A stretch of DNA of 64,000 bases. It comes from Bacillus sp. ISL-34. GTDB lineage: Bacteria > Bacillota > Bacilli > Bacillales > DSM-1321. The notes under the pieces were generated by a model. That model made no database searches and was not told where the DNA came from. It saw only the letters and a program-made list of their open reading frames with translations. Location of the stretch: the NCBI RefSeq assembly GCF_018613325.1, contig NZ_JAGGQJ010000001.1:100865-164864 (forward strand). Direction: 5' to 3'. The position numbers were made by a program, and so were the translations under genes. Below are positions 25,637-34,809 of this stretch, piece by piece; the stretch's first letter is position 1; every line of letters begins with the position of its first letter.

Positions 25637-25717
25637 ATTTGATCTCCTTATTTACCCTAATATTGGGGGCACGAGGATCATTTGGGTGATCTTTGCAAAC
25701 CCGGGGAGACACAATTC

Positions 25718-27049
25718 TCAATTGTTATTTTTACTGGTAATGTCATTTTTGTTTAAAAATTCAATGATTCCACTCACCAATCCAGAGGATAATGGTAGTT
25801 CAGAATTTGTATAGGTTGCTAGATTTCCCGCTCGATCTGCAGGGGCTTCTTTCAATACATGATTCATCTTTTCGAGTATAAGTAATTCAGAATCGCTTTT
25901 TTCCTTATGTAATGCTTTTGCGTTAGTTGCCGGCACTTGAATGTCTCTATTGCCGTTTACGATTAGAACAGGGATATTCAGTTCCTTTACTGATTCTATC
26001 GGGTTATATTGAATCCAAGAAATCATGTAAGCTTGAACAGAAGGACGGAATACACTCTGCAAATCAGCACTGACAGTCTCGACTTGTTTTCCTTGTTTTA
26101 GCTTTGCCAGTATATCTTTGGATTCCGTTAATAAAGTCGGTGTCAGTTGCTCTTCAAGCTGTTTGATGAGTACCTGGTCAATAGGTTCGCCTGCACCCGC
26201 CAATGAAATGAATATGTCTGTTTCTGTTTTCTTTGCGGCTTCCATTCCAATTAAAGAGCCTTCGCTATGGCCAATGATGCCGACTTTGGAAAAACGGCCA
26301 TCCTTTTTGGCAAATTGAACCCAAGCAGCTGCATCATCAATATACTGTTCAAATCTCAGGTCCTCTTCTTTTCCTGCCAAATGAATGTTTTCACCAATTC
26401 CGCGCTTATCATACCTAATGCTTGCGATACCCTTTTCTGCAAGACTCTCGGCTAACATTTTCAAACTATTATTTTTTCCGGTATTTGCAATGGTGTTACC
26501 ATCTTTATCGGTCGGACCAGAACCCGCAATTAAAATCATCACAGGAAAAGGCCCTTCATTTTTTGGTGTTTCTAAAAGGCCTTTAATGGTTCCGTTCTTT
26601 AAGTCGGCCTGCAGTATTTCACCTGATTCTTTTTCTTCATCTGCCTGATCGGATTTCTTGGCCAATTCAAAGGGGTACTCTTGCTCATTTTGAACAAATG
26701 TTCCTGAAATCCTTTCCTGGTCTACTTTCCCATCAAACGTTATTTGCTGATTTTGGATTTTCATATCAAAGAACAAGTCTGATTTACTTAACTTTACACT
26801 TGTTAAGGGAAATTCGTTCAACCCTTGTACAGGAATACTTATCGTTCCATCTTTCTTCGTAAAATGAACAATGATTGGAAGCGGTTGATTTGGAATCTTA
26901 ATATCTCCCTCCCACCTGCCTTCAATAGCTTTCAATGAGCTCACTTCCTTTGAATTATCTTCCACCTGTACCGCCTCCTTGGTTCTGCAACCTACCATTA
27001 ATACAAAAGCACTTACGATAATACATATAAGCGACAAAAGTCTTTTCAT
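25718..27049 (-). CDS. Secreted lipoprotein alpha/beta hydrolase
   Basis: This 443-residue protein has a lipoprotein signal peptide (MKRLLSLICIIVSAFVLMVG before Cys21). Residues about 40-130 form a beta-rich domain (GRWEGDIKIPNQPLPIIVHF), followed by an alpha/beta hydrolase fold. The catalytic triad is readable: Ser in GHSEGSLIG, Asp in NGNRDIQVP and His in KMNHVLKEAP. Such proteins are membrane-anchored esterases or peptidase-like hydrolases of unknown substrate. AAAGGAAA precedes the ATG. It is transcribed in the same direction as the phosphopantetheinyl transferase, but its composition looks like the general chromosome, so I place it outside the island. Confidence 0.82.
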   Translation of the reverse strand: MKRLLSLICIIVSAFVLMVGCRTKEAVQVEDNSKEVSSLKAIEGRWEGDIKIPNQPLPIIVHFTKKDGTISIPVQGLNEFPLTSVKLSKSDLFFDMKIQNQQITFDGKVDQERISGTFVQNEQEYPFELAKKSDQADEEKESGEILQADLKNGTIKGLLETPKNEGPFPVMILIAGSGPTDKDGNTIANTGKNNSLKMLAESLAEKGIASIRYDKRGIGENIHLAGKEEDLRFEQYIDDAAAWVQFAKKDGRFSKVGIIGHSEGSLIGMEAAKKTETDIFISLAGAGEPIDQVLIKQLEEQLTPTLLTESKDILAKLKQGKQVETVSADLQSVFRPSVQAYMISWIQYNPIESVKELNIPVLIVNGNRDIQVPATNAKALHKEKSDSELLILEKMNHVLKEAPADRAGNLATYTNSELPLSSGLVSGIIEFLNKNDITSKNNN

Positions 27050-27367
27050 TTGAGCAATTTCCTTTCTAAAGTAATTAGAGATAAAAGATATTTTTTATTA
27101 ATACATGTAACTTGTTTTTTTGTTTCAGTCATCCATATCCGTCTTCATTATAAGTAAGTTTCAATATATAATTCCAATATTTTCCCTTAAGCTTGTATTT
27201 TTTTCCGTTGTATCTTTTTACATAAGGGTGGCAATTGGGGAGAAATCTTTTGAATATTGAAGAGACCCAGACCGTCTTAATCGAGAGCGCTTAAGTCGGT
27301 GCTGCTTTCACGTTTCCTTTGAAAGGTCAGGATATTAGGTCAAAATTAGAATTATTTGAATAAAACA
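27050..27367 (+). other. Intergenic region upstream of mgtE leader
   Basis: No gene is seen. It contains AT-rich sequence and the divergent promoters for the lipoprotein hydrolase (minus) and the mgtE leader (plus). Confidence 0.5.
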
Positions 27368-27396
27368 TTGACATCTAAAAGAAACTCTTTTAGAGT
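27368..27396 (+). promoter_or_regulatory. Sigma-A promoter of the mgtE transcript
   Basis: TTGACA (27368-27373) and TAGAGT (27391-27396) are spaced by 17 bases. Transcription would begin just before the M-box aptamer. Confidence 0.6.
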
Positions 27397-27414
27397 GGAT
27401 GTGTAAATTAAATA

Positions 27415-27573
27415 TCCTCGTTAGGTGAGGCTCCTGTGTAGGAGATACGCTACTGCCCAAAAATGTCGAAAGACGCCAATGGGTCAACAGAAACCATCGA
27501 CATAAGGTGGTTTTTAATGTAGCTGGCTTTGTCCTATGCCACACAGTGCTAAAGCTCTACGAATGGAGGAAAC
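27415..27573 (+). ncRNA. M-box magnesium riboswitch (ykoK leader)
   Basis: The conserved blocks of the M-box are readable in order: CGTTAGGTGAGGCTCCTG, GATACGCTACTGCCCAAAAA, AGACGCCAATGGGTCAACAG, ACATAAGGTGG, GTCCTATGCC and ACAGTGCTAAAGCTCTACGA. The M-box binds Mg2+ and promotes termination when Mg2+ is plentiful. The terminator at 27661 and the mgtE gene downstream complete the expected system. Confidence 0.95.
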
Positions 27574-27660
27574 TGGATTTATGCTTGTATTTGTCATTCA
27601 GTCGTATACGGCTGTTTGTATTTGTCATCCAGACAATGTACGCATATATACCGTATGTAA

Positions 27661-27690
27661 CACCTCCATTTGTAATGGAGGTGTTTTTAT
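27661..27690 (+). terminator. Riboswitch-controlled terminator before mgtE
   Basis: CACCTCCATT and AATGGAGGTG pair around TGT and are followed by TTTTTATTTTTT. It sits about 90 bases after the aptamer and is the expected off-state hairpin. Confidence 0.85.
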
Positions 27691-27854
27691 TTTTTCTGGA
27701 GGTGAGGAATTTGGATGACTCACGACGAAATACTCGAAGCTTAATGAGAATTGAATGACACAAAGATTTTGGAAGGGGAATAATAATATTTTTTTTACTC
27801 TTAATATTTAAGGGAAATATTTTTTGGCTCCCCTAAAAAGGAGTGAGTGACGAA

Positions 27855-29213
27855 ATGATAAAAGTCCTGACGGAAGATCAAATAACTTTACAAATCATAA
27901 AAGTTTTAAAAGAAGGAAAAAAGAAAGAATTTCAAGCAATATTAGAAGAACTCCAACCATATGACATTGCTCGCATTTTTGAGGGGCTCCCAGAAAAACA
28001 CCATACACGTTTCTTGTTGTTACTTGATTCAGAACAAATCGCTGAACTGATTCAAGAAGTTGAGAAAGTGCATCAATTAACAATTCTTAGTAAATTAGGG
28101 ATAGAGAAATCCGGCCATGTAATGGATTTAATGGATAATGATGATCTAGCTTCATTGTTAGAGGACCTATCCCCTGGAAAAATCGAAGAACTTCTTTCAG
28201 GCATGAAACAGGAAGAATCAAAAATCGTTCAAAATATCATGAATTATCCCCCTGAAACGGCCGGGCGAATAATGACAAACCGTTTTGTATGGATCCCCCA
28301 ACATTATACGGTTCGTGAATCAGTTGAAAAACTGAAAATCTTTGCGGAGTTTTCGGAAACGATCAACTATCTTTATGTAATAGATAATGATAAAAAATTA
28401 GTGGGTGTTGTCTCATATCGGGATTTAATAATAAATGATGAATCTGAAAAAATTCAAGATATTATGTATAGCCGGGTTATCTCCGTATCTGCTTATGAAG
28501 ACCAAGAAGAGGTAGCTCGTGTTATTGAGCGATATGATTTTTTAGCAATTCCTGTAGTTGAAAAAAATAATGAGTTATTAGGAATTGTAACCGTCGATGA
28601 TATTATTGATGTTGTCATTAAGGAAGCGAATGAGGATATTGAAAAATTATCGGCATCCGGTAAAGCTATAGACTTTGACACGAAGGCGCACGTGGCTGCA
28701 TATCGTCGGCTGCCCTGGCTTATTTTACTTTTATTTATCGGATTAGTGTCTGGAACCATTATAAGCGGTTTTGAAGAAACATTGTCAAAAGTGGTTGCAC
28801 TTGCCTTCTTTATGCCGATGATCGCAGGGATGACTGGAAATACAGGTACTCAATCTTTGGCTGTTGTTGTAAGAGGCCTAATCACTAGTGATACGGATAA
28901 AGGGGTCGTGACCAGACTTATTATACGGGAACTGAAAGTTGGATTGATAATAGGCATTACCTGTGGAATATTGATTTCCATCATAGCTTATGTTTGGCAG
29001 GGAAATCCCGTTCTGGGATTAGTGGTTGGAAGTTCGTTAGTGATGACCCTAATTATCGGGACTTTAGCTGGGACCATTATTCCTTTGATTTTATATAAAT
29101 TCAACATCGATCCTGCAGTTGCTTCTGGTCCGCTAATTACAACACTAAATGATATACTCTCGTTGCTTATTTACTTTGGAATTGCAACGATGTTTATTTC
29201 TAAATTGATGTAG
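27855..29213 (+). CDS. mgtE: Magnesium transporter MgtE
   Basis: This 452-residue Mg2+ channel has the standard order: N-terminal superhelical domain (about 1-125, with IARIFEGLPEKHH), a CBS pair (about 130-250, with VGVVSYRDLI and GIVTVDDIIDVV) that senses cytosolic Mg2+, and five transmembrane helices. The pore motif is MPMIAGMTGNTGTQSLA. A GTG at 27843 could extend it by four residues, but it overlaps the ribosome site AAAGGAG, so the ATG at 27855 is preferred. Expression is controlled by the M-box leader upstream. Confidence 0.94.
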   Translation: MIKVLTEDQITLQIIKVLKEGKKKEFQAILEELQPYDIARIFEGLPEKHHTRFLLLLDSEQIAELIQEVEKVHQLTILSKLGIEKSGHVMDLMDNDDLASLLEDLSPGKIEELLSGMKQEESKIVQNIMNYPPETAGRIMTNRFVWIPQHYTVRESVEKLKIFAEFSETINYLYVIDNDKKLVGVVSYRDLIINDESEKIQDIMYSRVISVSAYEDQEEVARVIERYDFLAIPVVEKNNELLGIVTVDDIIDVVIKEANEDIEKLSASGKAIDFDTKAHVAAYRRLPWLILLLFIGLVSGTIISGFEETLSKVVALAFFMPMIAGMTGNTGTQSLAVVVRGLITSDTDKGVVTRLIIRELKVGLIIGITCGILISIIAYVWQGNPVLGLVVGSSLVMTLIIGTLAGTIIPLILYKFNIDPAVASGPLITTLNDILSLLIYFGIATMFISKLM

Positions 29214-29582
29214 TCTATCCATTAAATCAGTGTTTTTTCAAGGGCGAACATGGTCTCAATGATTGCAGTGCAAACTGTCCAGGCTGACTTTTTAAATCGG
29301 GAAAGTGCGGTGCTTGATCATCTGCCAAGCGAACATGAAAATTAGAGTATTTCAAGCTGCGGCCTTTTTCTCGGTATCCAATCGGGGAAAGGCCGTTAAA
29401 TTTTGAGTAGCGAACCGTATATTAAAATGAAAAACATGGGACATAATAGGCTATAGCAAGTTTGGGGAAAGGCTACATAAAGAGTGTTATGGAAGCAATA
29501 GCCAATCATATTCTTTGACCTATGAACTTCATCAGTGATACGCTTCTTTTCGAAATTACGTATTCAAAACCAAGGAGGAACA
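29214..29582 (+). other. Gene-free interval with a terminator-like hairpin
   Basis: No supported gene is seen. CGGCCTTT ... AAAGGCCG at 29360-29395 is a hairpin nearly identical in arms and loop to the terminator after the next gene (30678-30712). A 31-codon frame from about 29250 lacks a ribosome site. Confidence 0.5.
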
Positions 29583-30614
29583 ATGATGACACAAACCAAA
29601 CAACAAATAATCACCCTGGCAAACCGTCCAAAAGGTATGCCCTCGAAAGGGGATTTTAACTTTGTTGAGAGTGAAGTTCCCACACCAAAGGATAATGAGA
29701 TTTTAATACGTACACTATATTTATCTGTCGATCCATATATGCGTGGCAGAATGCAAGATACCAAATCATATATTGCTCCATTTGAATTGAATAAGGTCAT
29801 CACGGGCGGCGTTGTTGCTGAAGTTGTTGAGTCCAAATCGAATTCCTTCAAACAAGGGGATGTCGTTGTTGGGAATATCGACTGGGCAGAATACACAGTT
29901 GTCACCGAAAAGGAAATCCGCGTGATTGATCCCATGGTGGCTCCGGTCACAACTCATTTAGGGATTCTTGGAATGACCGGTTTAACTGCTTACTTTGGTT
30001 TGCTTGATATTGGTAAGCCTCAAGAAGGTGAAACGGTAGTCGTTTCAGGAGCGGCTGGAGCAGTTGGTTCAGTAGTCGGACAAATTGCTAAGATTAAAGG
30101 TGCGAAGGTTGTTGGCATCGCTGGTTCAGATGAAAAACTTGAGTACTTAACGAAAGAGCTCGGATTTGATGGAGCCGTAAATTATAAAAGTGATAGTTTT
30201 ACGACAGATTTAGCTAATGCCGTTCCTGATGGAGTCGATGTTTATTTCGATAATGTGGGCGGCGAGGTGTCCGATGCTGTTTTCACACTTTTGAATGCGA
30301 ATGCCCGAATTCCATTATGCGGAGCGATTTCCTCGTATAACGCAGAAGGAAAAGATCTAGGACCGCGTCTGCAATCGGCGATGATTAAAACGAGTGCACT
30401 CATGAAAGGTTTCACAGTTGGAAATTATGCCGCTAGATTCCAAGAGGGTGCTACGGAATTAGGCAAGTGGCTTCAAGAAGGAAAGCTGAAGTATGAAGAA
30501 ACGATTATTGAAGGGTTCGAAAACACACCTGATGCATTTTTAGGTTTGTTTAAAGGAACGAACCTCGGTAAACAGCTTGTAAAAGTTGCGGAACCTGAAT
30601 TCGCTCAACTATAA
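29583..30614 (+). CDS. yfmJ: NADP-dependent medium-chain reductase, YfmJ/PTGR-like
   Basis: This 343-residue quinone- or enone-reductase of the MDR superfamily has no zinc-ligand set. Landmarks are LYLSVDPYMRGRMQD near residue 42, the nucleotide-binding GAAGAVGSVVGQIAKIKGAK near 152, and YFDNVGGEVSDAV near 235. It matches B. subtilis YfmJ in length and in sequence as I remember it. An open frame extends to 29535, but AAGGAGG at 29571-29577 sets the start at ATG 29583. It appears monocistronic, with GGCC-rich hairpins before and after it. It likely reduces alpha,beta-unsaturated carbonyls. Confidence 0.87.
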   Translation: MMTQTKQQIITLANRPKGMPSKGDFNFVESEVPTPKDNEILIRTLYLSVDPYMRGRMQDTKSYIAPFELNKVITGGVVAEVVESKSNSFKQGDVVVGNIDWAEYTVVTEKEIRVIDPMVAPVTTHLGILGMTGLTAYFGLLDIGKPQEGETVVVSGAAGAVGSVVGQIAKIKGAKVVGIAGSDEKLEYLTKELGFDGAVNYKSDSFTTDLANAVPDGVDVYFDNVGGEVSDAVFTLLNANARIPLCGAISSYNAEGKDLGPRLQSAMIKTSALMKGFTVGNYAARFQEGATELGKWLQEGKLKYEETIIEGFENTPDAFLGLFKGTNLGKQLVKVAEPEFAQL

Positions 30615-30677
30615 GTTTTAGGAAATAAAGCTGAAGAAGGTCCTTTGTTGTGATTTTTAAGCAGCTTATAACAAAAG

Positions 30678-30712
30678 CGGCCTTTTTTCGATATTCAATC
30701 GGGAAAAGGCCG
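30678..30712 (+). terminator. Intrinsic terminator after yfmJ
   Basis: CGGCCTTTTTTCG and CGGGAAAAGGCCG pair across ATATTCAAT, followed by TTTTCC. It is closely similar to the hairpin at 29360-29395 before the gene. Confidence 0.65.
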
Positions 30713-30770
30713 TTTTCCTTTCAAGTAAAATATATTAGTGGTATCTCTTAAACCATTTGAAGGATAAACC

Positions 30771-30914
30771 ATGGCGATAGCGGCAGATAAAAGTCGATCA
30801 CATACGAATAAAGAAGTTCCTGAAATTGAAGGATACTCAAAAATTCGCCAGGAAATTTTGGACCTTCAAGAATCGCTTCAGTTTTGCGGAGAAGCAACTG
30901 GCAAATCAATCTAA
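30771..30914 (+). CDS. Hypothetical 47-residue ORF, possibly a remnant
   Basis: It starts MAIAADKSRSHTNKEVPEIE and ends FCGEATGKSI. A moderate ribosome site (GAAGGAT) lies before the ATG. It is hydrophilic with no membrane segment. I do not recognise it. It could be a small gene or the leftover of a longer one. Confidence 0.3.
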   Translation: MAIAADKSRSHTNKEVPEIEGYSKIRQEILDLQESLQFCGEATGKSI

Positions 30915-31070
30915 TGATTCTATTAAGGAGTTCATATTTGACTCCCTTTCTTTTAATGAGTGAATTCTTCGCCCTTGTAATCGGATGAAATTGGAAGATT
31001 TGTAGAAAAGTCTGTAAAAATGCCAGTTTTCATTATAAAATGTACTTACAAACAGAAAGGTGGATGAGCC

Positions 31071-31484
31071 ATGTCAAACGTTGCTAAATTTCGTGATTTT
31101 TTAACTAGTGAGAAAATCTATATGAATGAGTTGAATGAAGATGGCACCACCTTTTTTAGAGCTGAGCAAAAGTTAAAGGACGGGTGGAAGGTCCTTTTAG
31201 TATTTGCATTCAATCAAGATGAAAATGTGGCGGACTTATTTTGCTTTAATGTCGCCGAGTTGAAGAATCCTGAAAAGAAACAGGATGTACATACACTGTT
31301 GAATGAATATAATGCTAATTTTAGGTATTCCAAGCTGTATGAGGAAAATGGGACCATTTCCATTCGTTATTCATACTCCATTGAGGGGGATATCGTACCG
31401 GATCTGGCGTTCAGGAAGTTAATCATGCTGCTTGAAACGGCACAGCAGGTTTATCCGCGGTTAATGGAAGTCATTTGGTCTTAA
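31071..31484 (+). CDS. YbjN-domain protein
   Basis: This 137-residue cytosolic protein resembles the YbjN family (type III secretion chaperone-like fold): LFCFNVAELKNPEKKQDVHT, LLNEYNANFRYSKLYE and SIRYSYSIEGDIVPD. AGAAAGGTGG precedes the ATG. The molecular role of the family in Firmicutes is unknown. It is monocistronic, followed by the tRNA-Gly gene. Confidence 0.7.
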   Translation: MSNVAKFRDFLTSEKIYMNELNEDGTTFFRAEQKLKDGWKVLLVFAFNQDENVADLFCFNVAELKNPEKKQDVHTLLNEYNANFRYSKLYEENGTISIRYSYSIEGDIVPDLAFRKLIMLLETAQQVYPRLMEVIWS

Positions 31485-31674
31485 ATCATCATATAGGATG
31501 AAAAAGTTCTCTGAATCAGGGGACTTTTTAACATTTTTACTAGAGTGAATGAATATATTAACGTTACAATACGTTAATTATTAATTTTTTTTAAAAGAAC
31601 TATTGCATTTTTTCACATTAAACTATATAATTAATTTTGTTGATTGGTAATTCGACAAACTTCTACAAGGATAT

Positions 31675-31748
31675 GCGGGTGTAGTTTAGTGGTAAAACCT
31701 CAGCCTTCCAAGCTGATGATGAGGGTTCGATTCCCTTCACCCGCTCCA
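31675..31748 (+). tRNA. tRNA-Gly (anticodon TCC)
   Basis: The cloverleaf is readable: acceptor GCGGGTG/CACCCGC, D-arm GTTTAGTGGTAAAAC, anticodon stem TCAGC-CTTCCAA-GCTGA with anticodon TCC, T-arm AGGGTTCGATTCCCTT, and an encoded CCA end. It stands alone. No duplicated 3' end is visible nearby, so nothing suggests an integrated element using it. Confidence 0.95.
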
Positions 31749-31818
31749 ATACATACTCATAACGTAGGGTTTCGTTACCTGGAGAACGAAGCTTTGCGTT
31801 TAAATATTATTACAAGAA

Positions 31819-31845
31819 TTCTACTGTTTACAGTGGGATTTTTTT
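31819..31845 (+). terminator. Terminator of the tRNA-Gly transcript
   Basis: CTACTG-TTTA-CAGTGG is followed by GATTTTTTT. Confidence 0.65.
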
Positions 31846-31934
31846 ATTGTCCAAATTTCTTACATTTTGTTGAAGCAATAGTACCGGAGTATTCTATTTT
31901 TTGATTATCCTCCATTCGGAGGGATTTCGAAGCA

Positions 31935-32000
31935 GCACAAACTTGTTCAATCTGATTAACTACGTTGTAGAATCAGTTTGAATAAGTTTGTGCTTTTTTT
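31935..32000 (+). terminator. Long hairpin terminator
   Basis: GCACAAACTTGTTCAATCTGATT pairs, with bulges, with AATCAG...GAATAAGTTTGTGC across a 13-base loop, followed by seven T residues. No gene upstream other than the tRNA explains it. Confidence 0.65.
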
Positions 32001-32156
32001 GTCTAAACTGTCAAGTTGTGTAATTGAAGTATGTTTAGCGATTGTTAATGAGGAGAGAAAGCGTGCCAGGCAATGTAACCATCGATTATTATACCCGCCA
32101 ATAATATAAGGATGATTATCTATTCTAAAGGCAGAAAGTAACCATTGTTATGGTTG

Positions 32157-32440
32157 CAGTTTGGCGGCACAAAAGGGATTTGGAGTCCGAATAGTGAGGT
32201 GAAGGTCGAAAAAAGTGCTCCAGCTGAATCAACTGAAACGTTTTTACAGAAAAAAACTGCAGGCAATCTCGCGCTTTATGTTTTATGAAACCCCCTACTA
32301 GATTGAAGAAATTGCGACACTCCTGCCGAATAACTGGCTAGCCGAGACCCCACAGTCGCATGAGGCTCGGCAGACAGTCAGCGGAAAGGGAGCGGATTTC
32401 TGAAATCAACTGCAACTTTTATTAATTTGTCTACAGTCTG
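32157..32440 (-). repeat. Composite dispersed repeat, copy B (inverted)
   Basis: Read on the minus strand it begins CAGACTGTAGACAAATTAAT, continues with the core repeat (32288-32418) and ends with one unit of the 21-bp tandem motif and CCCTTTTGTGCC, the same order as copy A. It is flanked by direct copies of TAAYCATTGTTATGGTTG at 32139-32156 and 32441-32458 (17 of 18 bases identical). The flank is itself palindromic (AACCAT-TGTT-ATGGTT). Confidence 0.8.
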
Positions 32441-32649
32441 TAATCATTGTTATGGTTGTGTTCGCTTAGAAACAAATCAAAGGGATTATAAATATTATTT
32501 GTCATGTAATTACCCAAGCTTGTTGTATTGATAAAGAGAGTGAATATCCTTTACGAATCATTTTATCGCCTTTTTTCAGGGTTTGGATCGATCGGTTGAA
32601 TAAAAGGATATAGCGCACTGGTTTTATTAATCGGAAAAAATCATGAAAA

Positions 32650-32680
32650 AGACCCCTTCCGATTGTGGAAGGGGTTTATT
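32650..32680 (-). terminator. Intrinsic terminator of the B3/B4 gene
   Basis: ACCCCTTCC and GGAAGGGGT pair around a six-base loop, with T-runs on both sides. Confidence 0.75.
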
Positions 32681-32696
32681 TCCGTTCAATTTTTAA

Positions 32697-33365
32697 TTAT
32701 CCTTCTAAAATCGAGTAAGTCCCTTCACCACCGTGGATTTCAAGGAACATGTCCATCAGGGATTTCGTTAGCTGATCTGCTTCCGTGATTGGAGTATTGG
32801 GTTGTAAATAAATGATTTGGATGGCTTTTTTCGTTTCTTCGGTGACTTTAGTGCGTTCTGAATCAACGTAAGGACTTCCGAATGCGCCCTCTTGATCGGC
32901 TGATGTAATCATATTTTCCATGGAATTCAAGCGGCCGTTCAAACCGTCATAACCATCTGACCCCTCGCCAATCTTAATGGAGATGTCCCCCGACAATTTT
33001 TCCGCATCATAAATGCCGATCGGAACTTCATATAACAGCGAGAAGAAGTTATTTAAATCGATGGCAGAATGGATGGGTGTCAAGTAATTCTGTTTTTTTA
33101 CGCGGCGGTAAAGGGCTTCCACGGAGGGGCGATACCGTGACGGGTTTGTTCCCGTAGCCTTGAAAATCTCTCGCCACACTTTAATGCCGGGAAAGTCGGT
33201 CAATTCCTTTTCTTCAAGGTCGAAGAAAAGAGCTTCCTGAAATAGTTGAAGTCTTCCTTTCACCATTTGCGGGGAGGGACCTACTTCGATGTTTTCATAT
33301 GTAATGATCCCAACTTTGAATTGAGGGATTTTACTGCTAATATTAGCTGATAAGGTAATTTCCAA
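32697..33365 (-). CDS. B3/B4 tRNA-editing-like domain protein
   Basis: This 222-residue protein has the B3/B4 fold of phenylalanyl-tRNA synthetase beta subunits: WREIFKATGTNPSRYRPSVE, ALYRRV, DLNNFFSLLYEVPIGIYD and GSDGYDGLNG. Free-standing members are often annotated as tRNA-binding or editing-like proteins, without proven function. The frame extends to 33392, but GGAGGTG at 33372-33378 lies six bases before a TTG at 33365, which is the better start. Divergent from queG. Confidence 0.78.
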   Translation of the reverse strand: MEITLSANISSKIPQFKVGIITYENIEVGPSPQMVKGRLQLFQEALFFDLEEKELTDFPGIKVWREIFKATGTNPSRYRPSVEALYRRVKKQNYLTPIHSAIDLNNFFSLLYEVPIGIYDAEKLSGDISIKIGEGSDGYDGLNGRLNSMENMITSADQEGAFGSPYVDSERTKVTEETKKAIQIIYLQPNTPITEADQLTKSLMDMFLEIHGGEGTYSILEG

Positions 33366-33470
33366 CCGTTTCACCTCCAAAAATGATTGCAATTAGTTTA
33401 TCATAGATAGCAATGGTTTGAAATGGATTCAAGCTTCAATGGGAATACTGAATGAACGTAGGTGATTAAT

Positions 33471-34607
33471 ATGGATATGAACACATTCAAGCAAGAAGTG
33501 ATTTTATATAGTAAGGAAATCGGCATCGATAAAATCGGCTTTACATCGGCCACGGCCTTTACCGAATTGAAAGGTCGTCTGATACGCCAGCAGGAGCTGG
33601 ATTATCAGTCAGGGTTTGAAGAAGCCGATATAGAAAAAAGGGTAAGGCCTGAATTGATATTCGATAAACCGCAATCCATCATTTCGATTGCGCTTGCTTA
33701 TCCTTCGAAATTGAAGGATGCGCCGCAAAGTACAAAAAGTGAGCGTCGGGGGATCTTTTGCCGGGCTTCTTGGGGAACGGATTATCATACCGTTCTTCGT
33801 AATAAATTGCAGTTACTTGAGGATTTCATTAAAGATAAAGTGCCAGGGGCAGTGACGAAGTCCATGGTTGATACGGGCGAATTATCAGATAGGGCAGTGG
33901 CTGAGCGTGCAGGTATTGGCTGGAGTGCAAAAAATAGTATGATCATCACACCGGAATTCGGGTCTTATGTATACTTGGGAGACATGATCACCAACCTGCC
34001 ATTTGAACCGGATCAACCGATGGAAGATCAATGCGGGACATGCAATAAATGTGTCGATGTTTGCCCGACTGGTGCGCTCGTTCAGGGCGGGCAGCTAAAT
34101 TCCAAGCGTTGCATTGCGTTCTTAACGCAGACAAAAGGTTTCCTTCCGGATGAATTCAGGACGAAAATAGGCAATCGTTTGTATGGGTGTGATACATGCC
34201 AGACCGTTTGTCCGAAAAACAAAGGAATGGATTTTCATTTTCATGAAGAAATGGAACCCGATCCGGAGCTGGCGAAACCGCTGTTGAAACCCCTGCTTTC
34301 GATTTCGAATCGGGACTTCAAAGAGACATACGGCCATGTATCTGGCTCTTGGCGCGGTAAAAAACCAATCCAACGAAATGCCATTTTAGCATTGGCCCAT
34401 TTCAAAGATGAAACGGCATTGCCTCAATTGATACAGGTCATGAAGGATGATCCTCGGCCTGTCATCAGGGGGACGGCGGCTTGGGCAGTTGGGAAAATTG
34501 GCCGAAAGCAGGCTGTTTCCACTTTGGAGGAAGCACGAATGAAGGAAACGGATGAAGAGGTACTGGCGGAAATTGAGAAAGGACTGCAGTTTACCTTGGA
34601 AACATAA
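33471..34607 (+). CDS. queG: Epoxyqueuosine reductase QueG
   Basis: The enzyme performs the last step of queuosine biosynthesis, reducing epoxyqueuosine in tRNA using cobalamin and two [4Fe-4S] clusters. The 378-residue sequence shows the N-terminal domain (RVRPELIFDKPQSIISIALA), the ferredoxin-type clusters CGTCNKCVDVCPTGAL and CDTCQTVCP, and a C-terminal HEAT-like region (ALPQLIQVMKDDPRPVIRG). A GTG at 33462 is in frame, but the AGGTGA site favours the ATG at 33471. queG, yhbB and trmL follow the same order as in B. subtilis. Confidence 0.95.
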   Translation: MDMNTFKQEVILYSKEIGIDKIGFTSATAFTELKGRLIRQQELDYQSGFEEADIEKRVRPELIFDKPQSIISIALAYPSKLKDAPQSTKSERRGIFCRASWGTDYHTVLRNKLQLLEDFIKDKVPGAVTKSMVDTGELSDRAVAERAGIGWSAKNSMIITPEFGSYVYLGDMITNLPFEPDQPMEDQCGTCNKCVDVCPTGALVQGGQLNSKRCIAFLTQTKGFLPDEFRTKIGNRLYGCDTCQTVCPKNKGMDFHFHEEMEPDPELAKPLLKPLLSISNRDFKETYGHVSGSWRGKKPIQRNAILALAHFKDETALPQLIQVMKDDPRPVIRGTAAWAVGKIGRKQAVSTLEEARMKETDEEVLAEIEKGLQFTLET

Positions 34608-34622
34608 TGATATCTAAAATGC

Positions 34623-34661
34623 AGCCGCCCCGCTAAATATTAACGGGGCGGCTTTTTTTGC
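34623..34661 (+). terminator. Intrinsic terminator after queG
   Basis: GCCGCCCCG and CGGGGCGGC pair around an 11-base loop and are followed by seven T residues. Confidence 0.85.
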
Positions 34662-34809
34662 TTGAAATATTCCGTTACCTTCAAGGAAACCTTTTTAAAC
34701 GTTTCATTATATTTATAGGATTGAAAATCCCACATTTTATGAAGTTGTGTTTTTGTCCATGCCCTCATACATACACATTAGCATAGATGGTAAGAAGGAG
34801 GGCATGAAC

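Larger units (their letters stand above)
31749..32642 (+). other. Gene-free interval: two terminators and repeat copy B
   Basis: No gene is supported in about 900 bp. It holds a terminator at 31819-31845 (after the tRNA), a long hairpin with T-tract at 31935-32000 and the composite repeat at 32157-32440. The open frame overlapping the tRNA is spurious. Confidence 0.6.

Noticed and set aside
31675..31748. tRNA-Gly as an integration site for a mobile island
   Set aside because: No duplicate of the tRNA 3' end, no integrase and no cargo genes follow it.
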